A stretch of 64,000 bases of DNA from Roseiarcus sp963717215 (GCA_963717215.1 CAVQVS010000009.1:310001-374000); one strand, 5' to 3'. Positions 1 through 9,908 are shown, counted from the stretch's first letter. Notes: a model not told the origin generated them from the letters alone. A program made the numbers and translations.

Positions 1-2
1 GC

Positions 3-317
3 CTGAACCTTGGCTTACGCGACGTCGCGGCGCTCGCCGAGACGATCGTCGGCGAGATGCGGCTCGGCCTCGATCCCGGCGCGCCCGGGCCGCTCGCAAC
101 TTATCAGCGCCAGCGTCGCTTCGACGTCGCCGCCAGCGGCCTCGGCCTCGACGCGCTCAATCGCCTGTTTTCCAACGATCTGGCTCCTCTGCGCTTCCTG
201 CGCGACTTCGGCCTTCGCATCGTCGATCGCGCGCAACCGCTCAAGGACATCTTGATCGCGGAAGCGGGGGGTGCCGGAAGCGGCGCGCCGAAACTGCTTC
301 GGGGTCTCGCGCTATGA
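3..317 (+). CDS. UbiH/COQ6-family FAD monooxygenase, C-terminal end (partial)
   Basis: This is the last 104 codons of a gene that starts left of the window. The visible part begins LNLGLRDVAALAE, the conserved FAD-contacting helix region of UbiH/UbiF/VisC/COQ6 hydroxylases. It continues with YQRQRRFD and GLDALNRLFSND, the usual C-terminal signature of that family. Known members hydroxylate the ubiquinone ring on the inner membrane. Which ring position this one modifies cannot be told from the C-terminus. The stop overlaps the start of the next gene (ATGA), so the two are probably co-transcribed. Confidence 0.85.
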   Translation: MNLGLRDVAALAETIVGEMRLGLDPGAPGPLATYQRQRRFDVAASGLGLDALNRLFSNDLAPLRFLRDFGLRIVDRAQPLKDILIAEAGGAGSGAPKLLRGLAL

Positions 318-1465
318 GCAAACCGCCTGCCTTAAGCCCGCGCACGCTGGCCGCCCAGGCCTTGGGAACGATCGACGAGCGCACCCGCGCAATCGTGCCG
401 CCGATCCACCTCGCCACCACGTTCGAGCGCGATCCCGACAACCTTTATCGCAGCGGCAATTCCTACGGCCGCCCCGACAACGAAACCGTACGTGAGGCCG
501 AGGCGATCATTGGCGCCCTGGAAGGCGCAGCGACGACGCTCGTCCTGGGCTCGGGCATGTCGGCGGCGATCGCGCTTTTCCTGAGCCTCGGATCGGGCGC
601 CCATGTCATCGCGCCCAAGGGCATGTATTGGGCTTTGCGCGCCTGGCTCACCAATGAGGCGCCGGCCTTCGGGATCAGCGTCGACTTCGTTGACGCCGAG
701 GATTTGGCGGCGCTTGCCGCGGCGATGAAGCCGGGAACGACGAAGCTCGTGTGGCTGGAGACGCCAAGCAATCCGCTATGGGGCGTGAGCGACATCGAAG
801 GCGCGGCGCGCGCGGCTCACGCGGCGGGCGCCATACTCGCCGTGGACTCAACCTGCGCCACGCCCGTCTTCACAAGGCCGATCGCGCTCGGCGCCGACGT
901 GGTCATGCACTCGGCGACCAAATACCTCAACGGACATTCCGACGTTCTGGCGGGCGCTCTCTGCTTCGCGCGCGACGACGCCCTTTGCATGCGCGCGCGG
1001 AAGCTTCGCCAGTCGCACGGGATGATCCTGCATCCGTTCGAAGCGTTCCTGCTGATCCGGGGTTTGAGAACGCTCGACGTGCGCGTGCGCGCAGCGGCGG
1101 CGAACGCGATGGAGCTCGCGAACCGCCTCTCCAACCACGCCCTTGTTTGCGCGGTGCTCTATCCAGGACTGCCGCATCACCCGGGCCATGAGGTCGCGCG
1201 CTGTCAGATGCAGGGCGGCTTCGGGGGCATGCTGTCGATCCGCGTGCGCGAGGGCGCGGAGGCGGCGATCGCGACCGCCGCCCGGGTCCGGGTGTGGAAG
1301 CGGGCGACATCGCTTGGCGGCGTCGAATCGCTGATCGAGCATCGCGCTTCCATCGAGGGCCCGAACTCGCCCTGTCCGCCCGACCTGCTGCGGCTGTCGG
1401 CTGGAATTGAGGACGTGGACGACCTCTGGCGCGATATCGACGAGGCGCTTGCGGGATCATCCTGA
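314..1465 (+). CDS. metC: Cystathionine beta-lyase-like PLP enzyme (Cys/Met metabolism family)
   Basis: A 383-aa PLP enzyme of the Cys/Met metabolism family, likely converting cystathionine to homocysteine, pyruvate and ammonia. Visible family marks are YGRPDNETV near residue 55, the glycine-rich LGSGMSAA cofactor loop near 80, LETPSNPL near 145, and SATKYLNGHSD near 200, where the lysine would form the internal aldimine. The length fits MetC. The start is fixed by the 4-bp overlap with the upstream hydroxylase. Gamma-synthases and gamma-lyases share these motifs, so beta-lyase is the best rather than the only call. No damage is seen. Confidence 0.82.
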   Translation: MSKPPALSPRTLAAQALGTIDERTRAIVPPIHLATTFERDPDNLYRSGNSYGRPDNETVREAEAIIGALEGAATTLVLGSGMSAAIALFLSLGSGAHVIAPKGMYWALRAWLTNEAPAFGISVDFVDAEDLAALAAAMKPGTTKLVWLETPSNPLWGVSDIEGAARAAHAAGAILAVDSTCATPVFTRPIALGADVVMHSATKYLNGHSDVLAGALCFARDDALCMRARKLRQSHGMILHPFEAFLLIRGLRTLDVRVRAAAANAMELANRLSNHALVCAVLYPGLPHHPGHEVARCQMQGGFGGMLSIRVREGAEAAIATAARVRVWKRATSLGGVESLIEHRASIEGPNSPCPPDLLRLSAGIEDVDDLWRDIDEALAGSS

Positions 1466-1511
1466 GGGGCCCGATTTCAGCCCCGCCGCGAATCCGGCTA
1501 AAGCGAGCGCA

Positions 1512-3086
1512 ATGTACCGCAATATCTTCCTGGTCGGCGGCTGGACGGTCGCCTCTCGTCTGACCGGCTTTCTGCGCGACATGGCGCTCGCCGCGCTCAT
1601 GGGCGGGGGCGCGCTCAACGACGCCTATGTCGCGGCGATCAAGCTGCCCAACCAGTTCCGCCAGATCTTCGGCGAAGGGTCGTTCAACGCCGCCTATCTG
1701 CCGACCTATACCCGAGTGCTGAAGGCGGGGGGCCGCGCGGAAGCGGATAAATTCGCGAGCCACATTTTCACGCTGCTCATTCTGTCGCAGATTGCTCTGC
1801 TGGGCCTCGTCTATCTCGACATGCCCCTGCTCGTACGCCTGACTTCGCCGGGCTTCGTCAGCCAGCCCGACAAGTTTGCCCAAGCGGTGGCGATGTCGCG
1901 CATCATGTTCCCCTATATCGCCTTCATCGCCGTCTTCGCGCTGCATCAGGGGACGCTCAACGCCAACAACGCCTGGGGCGCTCCTGCTTTCGCGCCCGCG
2001 GCGGCCAATGTGTGCATGATCGCATTTCTCGCCTTCGCCGCATTTTTTCCGAAGATTTCGCCCGGCGTGGCCAGCATGGCGAGCTGGGGATTTCTCGCTT
2101 CCGGAGTGACCCAACTCGTCATCGTCATGGTCGATGCGCGGCGACGGGGGCTGCTCGAGCGACTGACCTGGCCGCGCTGGACGCCCGAGATCCGCAAATT
2201 CCTTTGGATGCTGGGGCCGGCGATCGGCATTTCGGCGAGCTACCAGATCGGCGCGCTCGCCGATCAGATCGTCGGCTCGCTTCTGCCGACCGGAGGCCTC
2301 TCCGCCATCAGCTACGCCGACCGGCTTTATCAGTTGCCGGGCGGCGTCATCGTCATCGCCACCGGTTCGGTGCTGCTCAGGGAAATGTCGGCCCTCGTTG
2401 CGCTTGGCGACGAGCGGGGCGCGATGGCCGCTCAGAACCGCGCCGCTTCGTTGACGCTCGCGCTCGGCGCGCCGTTCATCGTCGTCTTTCTTCTCATTCC
2501 CGACCTCATCGTCGCGGTCGCCTTCGAGCACGGCGCCTTCAAGGCCAATGCGACCCAGCAGGCCGCGGGTGTGCTCGCGGCCTATGCGATCGGCATGCCG
2601 GCTTTGCTGGTCGACCGAATCGCCACCGCGAGCTTTTTGTCGCGCGGCGATACGGCGACGCCGCTCAAGGTGACGCTGGTCGGCGTCGCCGTGAATGTGG
2701 CGCTGAAGATCGCGCTGTTTCGGCCGCTCGGCGCGCCGGGCCTGGCGCTCGCGACCGCGGCGGGCCTGTGGATCAAGGTCGGCGGCGTCTTTGCGCTCGC
2801 CCGGCGGCGCGGCTGGACAGCTCCCGACCCGCGTCTGGTCGCGACCGGCGCAGCGACGCTGTTTGCGGCCGGCGCGCTTGCGCTTGCGCTCACGCTGTTC
2901 GACGGACCGCTCATCGCGCTCATGGCGCATCTCCCACGCTTCGCTCGCGAGGCGCGGTTTGCAGTTCTGACCGTGATCGGGGCCGCGGTTTATTTTCCTG
3001 CGCTGGGCTTCGGGCTCTGGCTTACCCGGGCCATGCCAACGACTCTCGTCAGGCGGGCGCGCCGCATGCTCAGGCTTGCCCCGTGA
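1512..3086 (+). CDS. murJ: MurJ lipid II flippase
   Basis: A 524-aa polytopic membrane protein of the MurJ/MviN family that flips lipid II across the inner membrane during peptidoglycan synthesis. The start at MYRNIFLVGG gives the canonical N-terminus, followed by SRLTGFLRD and LPNQFRQIFGEGSFNAAY, the signature of the first helices. Many hydrophobic segments run to the C-terminus, consistent with about 14 helices. The longer open frame upstream (from 1407) overlaps metC and lacks family character. It follows metC by about 45 bp. It is intact, and the same window carries other peptidoglycan genes (murB, murC, murU, amgK). Confidence 0.93.
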   Translation: MYRNIFLVGGWTVASRLTGFLRDMALAALMGGGALNDAYVAAIKLPNQFRQIFGEGSFNAAYLPTYTRVLKAGGRAEADKFASHIFTLLILSQIALLGLVYLDMPLLVRLTSPGFVSQPDKFAQAVAMSRIMFPYIAFIAVFALHQGTLNANNAWGAPAFAPAAANVCMIAFLAFAAFFPKISPGVASMASWGFLASGVTQLVIVMVDARRRGLLERLTWPRWTPEIRKFLWMLGPAIGISASYQIGALADQIVGSLLPTGGLSAISYADRLYQLPGGVIVIATGSVLLREMSALVALGDERGAMAAQNRAASLTLALGAPFIVVFLLIPDLIVAVAFEHGAFKANATQQAAGVLAAYAIGMPALLVDRIATASFLSRGDTATPLKVTLVGVAVNVALKIALFRPLGAPGLALATAAGLWIKVGGVFALARRRGWTAPDPRLVATGAATLFAAGALALALTLFDGPLIALMAHLPRFAREARFAVLTVIGAAVYFPALGFGLWLTRAMPTTLVRRARRMLRLAP

Positions 3087-3210
3087 ACGCGGATGCGCTT
3101 CGCCATGCCCTTTAACCATTCCGAGATGTCGCCTGGATGAATCGCGTTCAAGCTCGCTTGACCCAGGAGCCAGCACGGCCTCCTGTTCGTTGCCGGTGGG
3201 AGGACTTCGG

Positions 3211-4374
3211 ATGAGCGTTCAGGCGCGCGACCTTGCGGTCGAGTTCGCCTATCGGTTCGGTCGCACGCCGACGGTCAGTCGCGCGCCAGGCCGCGTCAAT
3301 CTGATCGGCGAGCATACCGACTACAACGATGGCTTCGTCATGCCAGCGGCGCTCGAATTCGCCACGCTGACCGCAGCCTCGCAACGGTCGGACCGGCGGC
3401 TCCAAGTCTATTCCATGATCATGGACGAGACACGCGAGTTCGACCTCGATTCTCCGCCTCCAGGCCCGACCGGCGACTGGTCGGACTACATTGTCGGGGT
3501 CGCGCTGATGCTGGAGAGGAGCGGGCGCAACCTTTCCGGCGCCGATCTCATCGTCTGGAGCGACGTTCCGATCGGGGCGGGCTTGAGTTCCTCGGCCGCG
3601 CTCGAAGTCTCGGTCGCGCACGCGCTTCTCACCCAAAGCGGCCTGCGCGTTCGATCCGATCGAAATCGCGCAGATCTGCCAGCGCGCAGAGAACGACTTC
3701 GTCGGCATGCGCTGCGGCGTGATGGATCAGTACATTGCCTGCTGCGGCGTCGCCGGGCATGCGCTTCTGATCGATTGCCGCAGTCTCGCCTCGCGCCATG
3801 TCGCGATCGCGCCGAACTTGCGGCTTCTCATCGCCAACAGCGGGGTCCGCCACCAGCATGCGGGCGGCGAGTATAACTTGCGGCGCGAGGCTTGCGAGGA
3901 AGGGGTGAGGCTGCTCAGCCGCACTCTCGGGCCGATCAAGGCGCTGCGCGACGTGACGCCCGCAGCAGCTCGAATCCAAACGCCGCAAGCTGCCCGAACT
4001 CATCTACCGCCGCTGCCGCCACATCGTCACCGAGAACGCGCGCGTGCTGGAGGCGGAGCGCGCGCTCGGAAGCCGGCGATTTCGTCGCCTGCGGGCGCGC
4101 CATGAACGCATCCCATGTCTCCATGCGCGACGACTTTGAAATCACCTGTCCCGAGGTCGATATGCTGGCCGGTCTCGCGCAGAACGTTAAGGGCGTCTAC
4201 GGATCGCGTATGACAGGCGGCGGCTTTGGCGGTTGTACGGTCAGTCTTCTCGAGGAATGGGCGATCGACAAGACCTCGCAGATGCTGACTGACGGCTATC
4301 GTATCGCGATGGGCCGGGATGTGGATATCTACGTGTGCGCGCCATCCGACGGCGCGCAGCTGATCCCGGTTTGA
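3211..4374 (+). pseudogene. galK: Galactokinase, broken by three +1 frameshifts
   Basis: Galactokinase of the GHMP family (ATP + galactose to galactose-1-phosphate). All three motifs are present but in different frames. PGRVNLIGEHTDYNDG lies near residue 30, GAGLSSSAALEVS near 125, and TGGGFGGCTVSL near the C-terminus. The frame moves forward by one base near 3640 (after ALLTQSGL), again near 3960 (after IKALRDVTP), and again near 4065 (before AGDFVACGRAM). Each looks like one extra base. Full-length homology is otherwise retained from the start behind GGGAGGA to the stop. It lies 12 bp before galT. Three independent insertions argue for a real pseudogene or a poorly polished assembly. Confidence 0.85.
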
Positions 4375-4386
4375 GGAGACGCCGCG

Positions 4387-5416
4387 ATGGCGAACATAGA
4401 GCGGCTTCGCGGCGCGTCGCACCGTCGTTTCAATCCCCTGACCGGCGAATGGGTCTTGGTGTCGCCTCACCGCGCGCAACGCCCCTGGCAGGGTCAACGC
4501 GAGCCGAAAGCCACGCCCGCGGCGCTCGCTCATGACCCCAACTGCTATCTCTGTCCGGGTAACCTGCGCGGTAGGAGGCGCCCGCAATCCCGACTACCCG
4601 CACACCTTCGTGTTCGACAATGATTTTCAGGCGCTGCAGGCTGACGCGCCGACCGACGTGGAGAGTGACGGTCTGCTCGTCGCCGAAGGCGAATCGGGAC
4701 GCTGTCGCGTGCTCTGTTTTTCCCCGCGTCACGATCTGACGCTGGCCGGCATGGCGGTCGCCGACATCGAGCGCGTGATTGACGTCTGGGTGGAGGAGAC
4801 GATCGCGCTCGGCAATCTGCCGGACATCGCCTCGGTGCAGATTTTTGAGAATCGGGGCGAGATGATGGGGGCGTCTAACCCTCATCCGCACGGCCAGATC
4901 TGGGCGACCCGCCATCTGCCGAACGAACTGGAGAAAGAGACCCATCGCCAGAGCGAGTATCTTCTGCACCGGGGCCGGCCGCTGCTCCTCGACTATCTCG
5001 CGCAGGAACTTCAGCACGGCGAGCGCATCGTTTTCGGCAACGACGATTTTTGCGCTCTTGTGCCGTTTTGGGCGATCTGGCCGTTCGAGACCATGATCCT
5101 GCCACGCCGCCGCATCGGCGGTTTTGACGAGATGAGCGCCGGAGAAAAAGCGTCCCTTGCCCAGGTTTTATCCCAACTGACCAAGCGTTATGACAGCCTG
5201 TTCGATGCGGCGTTCCCTTATTCTATGGGTTTCCATCAGAAACCAACCGACGGGGCGCTGCACGCCGAATGGCAGATGCACGCGCATTTCTATCCGCCGC
5301 TGCTTCGCTCCGCGACCATCCGGAAATTCATGGTCGGATTCGAAATGCTGGGCTCCCCCCAACGGGATGTCACCCCTGAGGCCGCAGCCGCAAGATTGAG
5401 GGAGGCGGCTGGATAG
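4387..5416 (+). pseudogene. galT: Galactose-1-phosphate uridylyltransferase with one frameshift
   Basis: GalT of the Leloir pathway, exchanging UMP between UDP-glucose and galactose-1-phosphate. The N-terminal part reads FNPLTGEWVLVSPHR and NCYLCPGN (a probable metal-binding Cys pair). One extra base near 4570 moves the frame. The rest continues with RNPDYPHTFVFDND, the active-site NPHPHGQIW near 4880, and GFHQKPTDG near 5230. Total length fits GalT (about 343 codons). It is translationally close to the broken galK. If the single insertion is a sequencing error the gene would be functional, but with galK also broken a galactose-negative strain is plausible. Confidence 0.85.
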
Positions 5417-5559
5417 GTTGTCCTTTGGCCGCCCGATTGCCCGGATACGCCGTACGTACGTCACCGCAACGATTTCTGACGATCGCGACGACGCTCGCCT
5501 GTCCGAAACGGCTCGTGGCTGAGGCTGCCAGGTGGGGTCTTGGGCACTGACGAAAAGAT

Positions 5560-5759
5560 ATGAGCGCCGAGGCTAAGAAGCCCGCGGACCGTTATTTGCG
5601 TTCTGGTTCGGCTTCGACTTGGCGGCCAGATTGATTTGTTTCGCGGCGCACGTGGCGCCCTCGGCGATCGCGATGAAGCAAGGATTGCTCATCGAGCCGG
5701 CGGCTTCAAATGAAGGCGACAGCCTCGGGTTGACCTATAGAAAGCCGGGTGTCGATTAG
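5560..5759 (+). other. Possible small frameshifted ORF in the galT-oxidoreductase gap
   Basis: The 340-bp stretch between galT and the next gene has no recognised gene. An ATG at 5560 opens MSAEAKKPADRY, and after a change of frame near 5610 the reading WFGFDLAARLICFAAHVA continues to a TAG at 5757-5759. It could be a short membrane-anchored protein or chance. I do not recognise it. Its stop overlaps the end of the convergent minus-strand oxidoreductase. Confidence 0.2.
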
Positions 5760-6785
5760 CGGACGTCGTGGTTGAACGTCCCCGTTTCGCGTTTCGCGGC
5801 TGGCGATCCCCGCCGCAGCGACTCGATCGCCGCATCAGCTAGCTTCAGTCCGACCAAAGCTTGCGACAGAGTGAGCGCCGGCGCCTGCGAACGATCGCGG
5901 GCGCATGCCAGAAAATGATCGTGCTCATTCCGTAAATGATCGTCCTCGCTGGCCGCGGGATTCTGTGTGTGACGCCCGTCGGCATAGATGTCTAAGCCCA
6001 TTCCGACAACGAGCTCGACGCTGCCGCGATTGCCCACCACCTCGACACGGTCAGGAGGCAAGTCTCCACTCCTGAATGTCCAGGCCGTGCGCAGGTCGCA
6101 AATCACCCCCGTCGCAGTGGTTGCCGATATCGTCGTCATCGTTCGGTAGCCAGCGCCTTCCGATCGGCGGGCGACAATTGAATGGAAGTCTGAACCCGTG
6201 ACCCATTGCGCAATGTCGATGTCGTGAATCAGAAGTCATGAGCACAGGATCGGTATCGGAGTAACGGACCGCATGGGTGTCGTTGCGGTAACGGCGCGAG
6301 TTCACATACACGACCTCGCCGATCCGCCCGGAGCGCAGAGTTTCAATCATCCGGACGTGGTCGCGCGAAAACCGCAGCACGTGGCCGGGCATGATGAAGC
6401 CCGCGGAACTGCGCGCAGCCTCAAGGAGCGGGACGGCGGAGCTCGCTGACGGCGCAACGGGCTTCTCGAGCAAGACAGCGAGGTTTTTTGCGAGCGCGCG
6501 CACGGCGATTTCGACGTGCGAGACGGCTGGGGTGGCGACGATGATGGCGTCAGCCTCGACGACGTCGATCAGCTGCAGGGGGTCGGTCAGGCATTCCGCG
6601 ACGCCAAGGCTCGCGCGGATTGGCTCGAGGGCGGCAGGGTTGGCGTCGGCCACCCCGACCACCCTCACATCGGACCGTTCACTTAGACGGCTGAGATGCT
6701 CTTTGCCGAAGGCGCCGAGGCCGGCAAACAGCAGGCGAAGAGGCCGGGATGATGTCGCCGAGCTGGCGCTGCGCGAATTCGTCAA
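5756..6785 (-). pseudogene. Gfo/Idh/MocA-family oxidoreductase with one frameshift
   Basis: A sugar or inositol dehydrogenase-like NAD(P) oxidoreductase. The N-terminal Rossmann motif reads LLFAGLGAFGKEHLSRL, the catalytic-region motif is LEKPVAPS near residue 120, and the middle contains FIMPGHVLRFS. Near 6235 one extra base shifts the frame. The expected continuation LIHDIDIAQWVTGSDF is found in the next frame and runs to the stop at 5756. Total length (about 342 codons) fits the family. It is convergent with galT, and a role with sugars is a guess from that neighbour. Like galK, galT and hslU, the lesion is a single-base insertion. Confidence 0.75.
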
Positions 6786-7037
6786 TTCGGATGCCGCCTT
6801 CTGAGATACGTGCGCTGCCTAAACCGGGCAAGTCGGTGCTGCTGTCAGCTTTGAGGGAATATGTTGCAGAAAATCAGAAAATGAGCTAGGCTTGCCCTAT
6901 GAACGGTTCTGTCCTTTCGTCTTCCAACATCGGTGTTTCAACTCTCCGCGACGTGAACTTCGGGAAGAAAGCGAGAGGAAAAATTTTTCAGCGAAAATCC
7001 CGTGTAACCCATTGATAAGGCTCGTTTCGGACGAGAG

Positions 7038-7118
7038 AATCCAAGGAAATCCAAGGAAATCCAACCCTCAAAATCGGGGGTTTTCGCAGCGAAACGGCGC
7101 GGAGCCAAGGAAATCCAA
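7038..7118. repeat. Short tandem repeat AATCCAAGGA with a detached copy
   Basis: The 400-bp gap between the oxidoreductase and the aminomutase gene has no supported gene. It contains about 2.7 tandem copies of the 10-bp unit AATCCAAGGA at 7038-7064 and a further CCAAGGAAATCCAA at 7105-7118. The function is unknown. The surrounding bases are more AT-rich than the coding sequence. Confidence 0.6.
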
Positions 7119-7186
7119 ATGGATCGATCCGAACGATCTCGGGGCAAGCGTCGCGGGGTTGGTCGCCGAGGTCGGGCGAGCCGACG

Positions 7187-8257
7187 CTAACCGTCCGCCC
7201 CCAGCCGATCGGCGTAGCCATGTTGGACTCCCCGAGGGTCCGTGATCACGTGCTCTCCGTATTCGCCCGAATGGATCCATTGCGGCCCGATCGGCGCCTT
7301 GCCATGGCCCCCCGGGATATCGAGCATGTAAGTCGGCGTCGCCAGCCCCGAGAGACGGGCGCGCAAGATCCGCATCAGCTCCTGCCCCTTGGCGATCGAG
7401 ACCCGCCAGTGCGCCGTTCCCGGCGCGAGATCGCCATGATGCAGGTAGTAAGGCTTCACCCGCGCCTCGACGAAGGCCCGCATCAAGTCGATGAGCGTCT
7501 CCGGGTCGTCGTTGACGCCCTTCAAAAGCACGGTCTGGCTGACCAGCATCGCGCCCTCCGCCGCCAGGCAGCGGCAGGCTGAACGTGCGCTTTCGGTCAG
7601 TTCGCGCGCGTGGTTGGCGTGCACCGCGACCACCGTCGTCTTGCCTTCGGCCATCAGAGCGCGCGCTACCGCCCTTGTCACCCGCTCCGGCGCGGCCACA
7701 GGCAGGCGCGTATGCCAGCGCAGCACTTTGACGTGGCCGATTGCCGCAAGCGCCCGGGTCACTTCCGCGATTCGGCGGGGCGACAGGGTCAGCGGATCGC
7801 CGCCGGTCAGGATGACTTCCCAAATCCCTGTATGGGCGCGCACGTAGTCGGTTGCCGTGGCAAAGTCGCCGGCGCTCAGGGTTCCCGAGCCCGGGCCCAC
7901 CCGTTCGCGGCGGAAGCAGAAGCGGCAATAGACTTCGCAGACTGCGACCAGCTTGATCAGGACCCGATCGGGATAGCGATGAACCAAGCCCCTGACGGGG
8001 CTCATGGCGTCGTCGCCGATCGGGTCGTCACGCTCGGCGGGATCCCGGATGAGTTCGCGCGCGTCAGGCATGAACTGAAGCGCGATCGGGTCCGTCGGGT
8101 CTCCGGGCCGGATGAGAGCGGCGAGCGCCGGCGTAAGGCCGATCGCATAGCGGTCGGCGACCGCCTCGAACTCTGGAACCCGTTCCGGCTCTGCGAGGCC
8201 CGCATCGATGAGGTCTTCGGGGCTCGTCAGGCGGCGGCGTTGGCTTCCTAAGGTCAT
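7187..8257 (-). CDS. Lysine 2,3-aminomutase family radical SAM enzyme
   Basis: A 356-aa KamA/EpmB-family protein. The cysteine motif CEVYCRFCF near residue 120 would bind the [4Fe-4S] cluster that cleaves S-adenosylmethionine. GGDPLTLS follows, then the PLP-binding region, and HGDLAPGT and DIPGGHGKAPIGP near the C-terminus are typical of the family. Lysine 2,3-aminomutase makes beta-lysine; the shorter EpmB members act on the lysine that modifies elongation factor P. No efp or epmA is nearby, so the substrate is open. The start at MTLGSQRRRL removes a 50-residue low-complexity extension that overlaps the upstream gene. Confidence 0.85.
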   Translation of the reverse strand: MTLGSQRRRLTSPEDLIDAGLAEPERVPEFEAVADRYAIGLTPALAALIRPGDPTDPIALQFMPDARELIRDPAERDDPIGDDAMSPVRGLVHRYPDRVLIKLVAVCEVYCRFCFRRERVGPGSGTLSAGDFATATDYVRAHTGIWEVILTGGDPLTLSPRRIAEVTRALAAIGHVKVLRWHTRLPVAAPERVTRAVARALMAEGKTTVVAVHANHARELTESARSACRCLAAEGAMLVSQTVLLKGVNDDPETLIDLMRAFVEARVKPYYLHHGDLAPGTAHWRVSIAKGQELMRILRARLSGLATPTYMLDIPGGHGKAPIGPQWIHSGEYGEHVITDPRGVQHGYADRLGADG

Positions 8258-8367
8258 TCGACTTTCACGATAACGCGGAGCGCAAGGCTCAGCGGGCTTA
8301 GTTAGGGGAAGGGCGGCGATGTCGCAACGCGGCGAGGGTCGGGCGGCCTCGCCCCGGCTATCCGTTG

Positions 8368-8601
8368 TTACGGACCATTCCCATTGTTCACGCCAAAACC
8401 TCTCCACCGGGACGGCGCGGAACGCACGCTCGGCCGCTCGTCCTGCTTCGGCAATGTGAAGCGATCCAGAATCTCACCAACGAGCAAGTGAGCCTGCGCC
8501 GCCGTTAAGCCCTCCGCGATCACGTTCGCGTCGATACGCAGACGAAACATCGTCCGCGAGTCGCCGGCCGTTTCAGCCTCAATCACGATCTGGCGCAGCA
8601 T
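8368..8601 (-). CDS. Small hypothetical protein
   Basis: A 77-aa frame starting MLRQIVIEAETAGD. The middle part (MFRLRIDANVIAEGLTA) has a regular amphipathic pattern that looks like a real folded domain, while the C-terminus is low complexity. It lies upstream of and co-directional with the aminomutase gene. An in-frame ATG at 8631 would add ten residues. I do not recognise the family. Confidence 0.45.
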   Translation of the reverse strand: MLRQIVIEAETAGDSRTMFRLRIDANVIAEGLTAAQAHLLVGEILDRFTLPKQDERPSVRSAPSRWRGFGVNNGNGP

Positions 8602-8721
8602 CTCTCCCCTCGGCCGCAACGCTTTGGACAAATGCGCTTACCAACAATTAAACGAAATGTCTCATCGCCCGGTTCCGTCTTCCGCCAATAAATCGGTGGT
8701 GCGAAAGGGACCCTCGCCCTG

Positions 8722-8743
8722 GGGCTTCCTTTCGAGGAAGCCC
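8722..8743 (+). terminator. Perfect 9-bp hairpin with TTCG loop
   Basis: GGGCTTCCT-TTCG-AGGAAGCCC is a perfect inverted repeat with a stable UUCG-type tetraloop in the gap between the small minus-strand gene and the amidinohydrolase gene. No long T-run follows (TTATGGGG on +), so it may be a weak terminator or an RNA structural element. Confidence 0.4.
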
Positions 8744-8900
8744 TTATGGGGAACGCAGGCGCCGGAATGGCCTGCGAGGATCTTCTCTTCCGCTCAAATC
8801 GGCTCCCAAGGTATGATGGCGAGCAGGAGGCTTGCGGCAGCCGCCGCCCGGCGCCATCTCCGGGCGCATCGCGACAACCAAAAACTCGCTATAGGGAGCT

Positions 8901-9908
8901 ATGCTGAACGATCGCAACCCCCATTGGGTCTACACGCAGACGATCAAGATGTTCGCGGCGCCCGCCTCGCCGCCATTCGAGGACGAAGCCGATCTCGAGC
9001 GCCATTGGGGCCGGGTCTGGGGCATCGACAACGATGTCGGGCAGATCCGCAGCGTTCTCGTGCACCGGCCCGGACCCGAGATGGCGGTGGTCGATCCCGC
9101 CAAGCGCATCGCCGAGATCGGCTCGTTCGGCGATGTCGATGAAGGGTGGTATTTCCAGAGTGAGACGCCGCCCGACGTGCCGGCAATGCAGGCGGAGCAT
9201 GACGCGCTGGTGGCGGCTTTGAAGGCTGCCGGCGTCGAGGTCTTTCACGCCGAAGGCGTCGGGGGCGCGCGGCTGAAATCCTGCTACACCCGCGACCCCC
9301 TCATCATGATTAGGGGCGGCGCCATCGTTTGCCGAATGGGCGCGCGCATCCGTCGCGGCGAGGAACTGGCGACCACCCGGACCCTCGCCAAGATCGGCAT
9401 CCCGATCCTGCGCACCATTTCGGGCACGGGCGTGATGGAAGGCGGAAGCTTCGCCTGGATCAACAGCGCGACGGCCGTGATCGGCGTCGGCGTGCGCGTC
9501 AACCGCGACGGCGCGCTCCAGGTTGCCGAAGTGCTGAAGCGGCAGGGGGTCGAACTCCTGATCGTCGAGCTCACGGGCTACGACATCCATCTCGACGTGT
9601 CGTTTCTGATGGCCGACAAGGATCTGGCTTTGGTGAACCCGTTCGGGCTGCCCTTTTCCTTCATGGAGGAGCTGAAGGCGCGCGGCGTCCGCCTGATCGA
9701 GATCGAGCCGGCCGACGATCCCTGGATCAACAACTCGCTGGCGCTCGCGCCCGGCCGGCTCCTGATGCCGGAGGGCGCAACCAATCGCACGCTCGACGCC
9801 CTCGCCCGGCACGGCGTGACCTGGACGACAATTCCCTACGCCGCGATGCAGAAGAATGGCGGCGGCATCCATTGCTCGACAACGCCCCTGCGCCGGGACC
9901 CGGTCTGA
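8901..9908 (+). CDS. Dimethylarginine dimethylaminohydrolase-like amidinohydrolase
   Basis: A 335-aa protein of the guanidine-modifying (amidinotransferase/DDAH/ADI) superfamily. The expected catalytic set is visible: TRDP with Asp at about 132, MEGGSF with Glu at about 180, GYDIHLDVSF with His at about 230, and the C-terminal nucleophile in GGGIHCSTTPL (Cys at about 325). The enzyme would hydrolyse an N-substituted guanidine such as methylarginine or arginine. The spacing fits DDAH-like proteins rather than the longer arginine deiminases. It stands alone, with no arginine-metabolism neighbours. The substrate is inferred from family only. Confidence 0.82.
   Translation: MLNDRNPHWVYTQTIKMFAAPASPPFEDEADLERHWGRVWGIDNDVGQIRSVLVHRPGPEMAVVDPAKRIAEIGSFGDVDEGWYFQSETPPDVPAMQAEHDALVAALKAAGVEVFHAEGVGGARLKSCYTRDPLIMIRGGAIVCRMGARIRRGEELATTRTLAKIGIPILRTISGTGVMEGGSFAWINSATAVIGVGVRVNRDGALQVAEVLKRQGVELLIVELTGYDIHLDVSFLMADKDLALVNPFGLPFSFMEELKARGVRLIEIEPADDPWINNSLALAPGRLLMPEGATNRTLDALARHGVTWTTIPYAAMQKNGGGIHCSTTPLRRDPV

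Noticed and set aside
927..3176. A 749-codon open frame on the minus strand opposite metC and murJ
   Set aside because: It is an antisense shadow: Arg/Glu/Gln-rich, with no fold pattern, and the plus strand carries two complete known genes.
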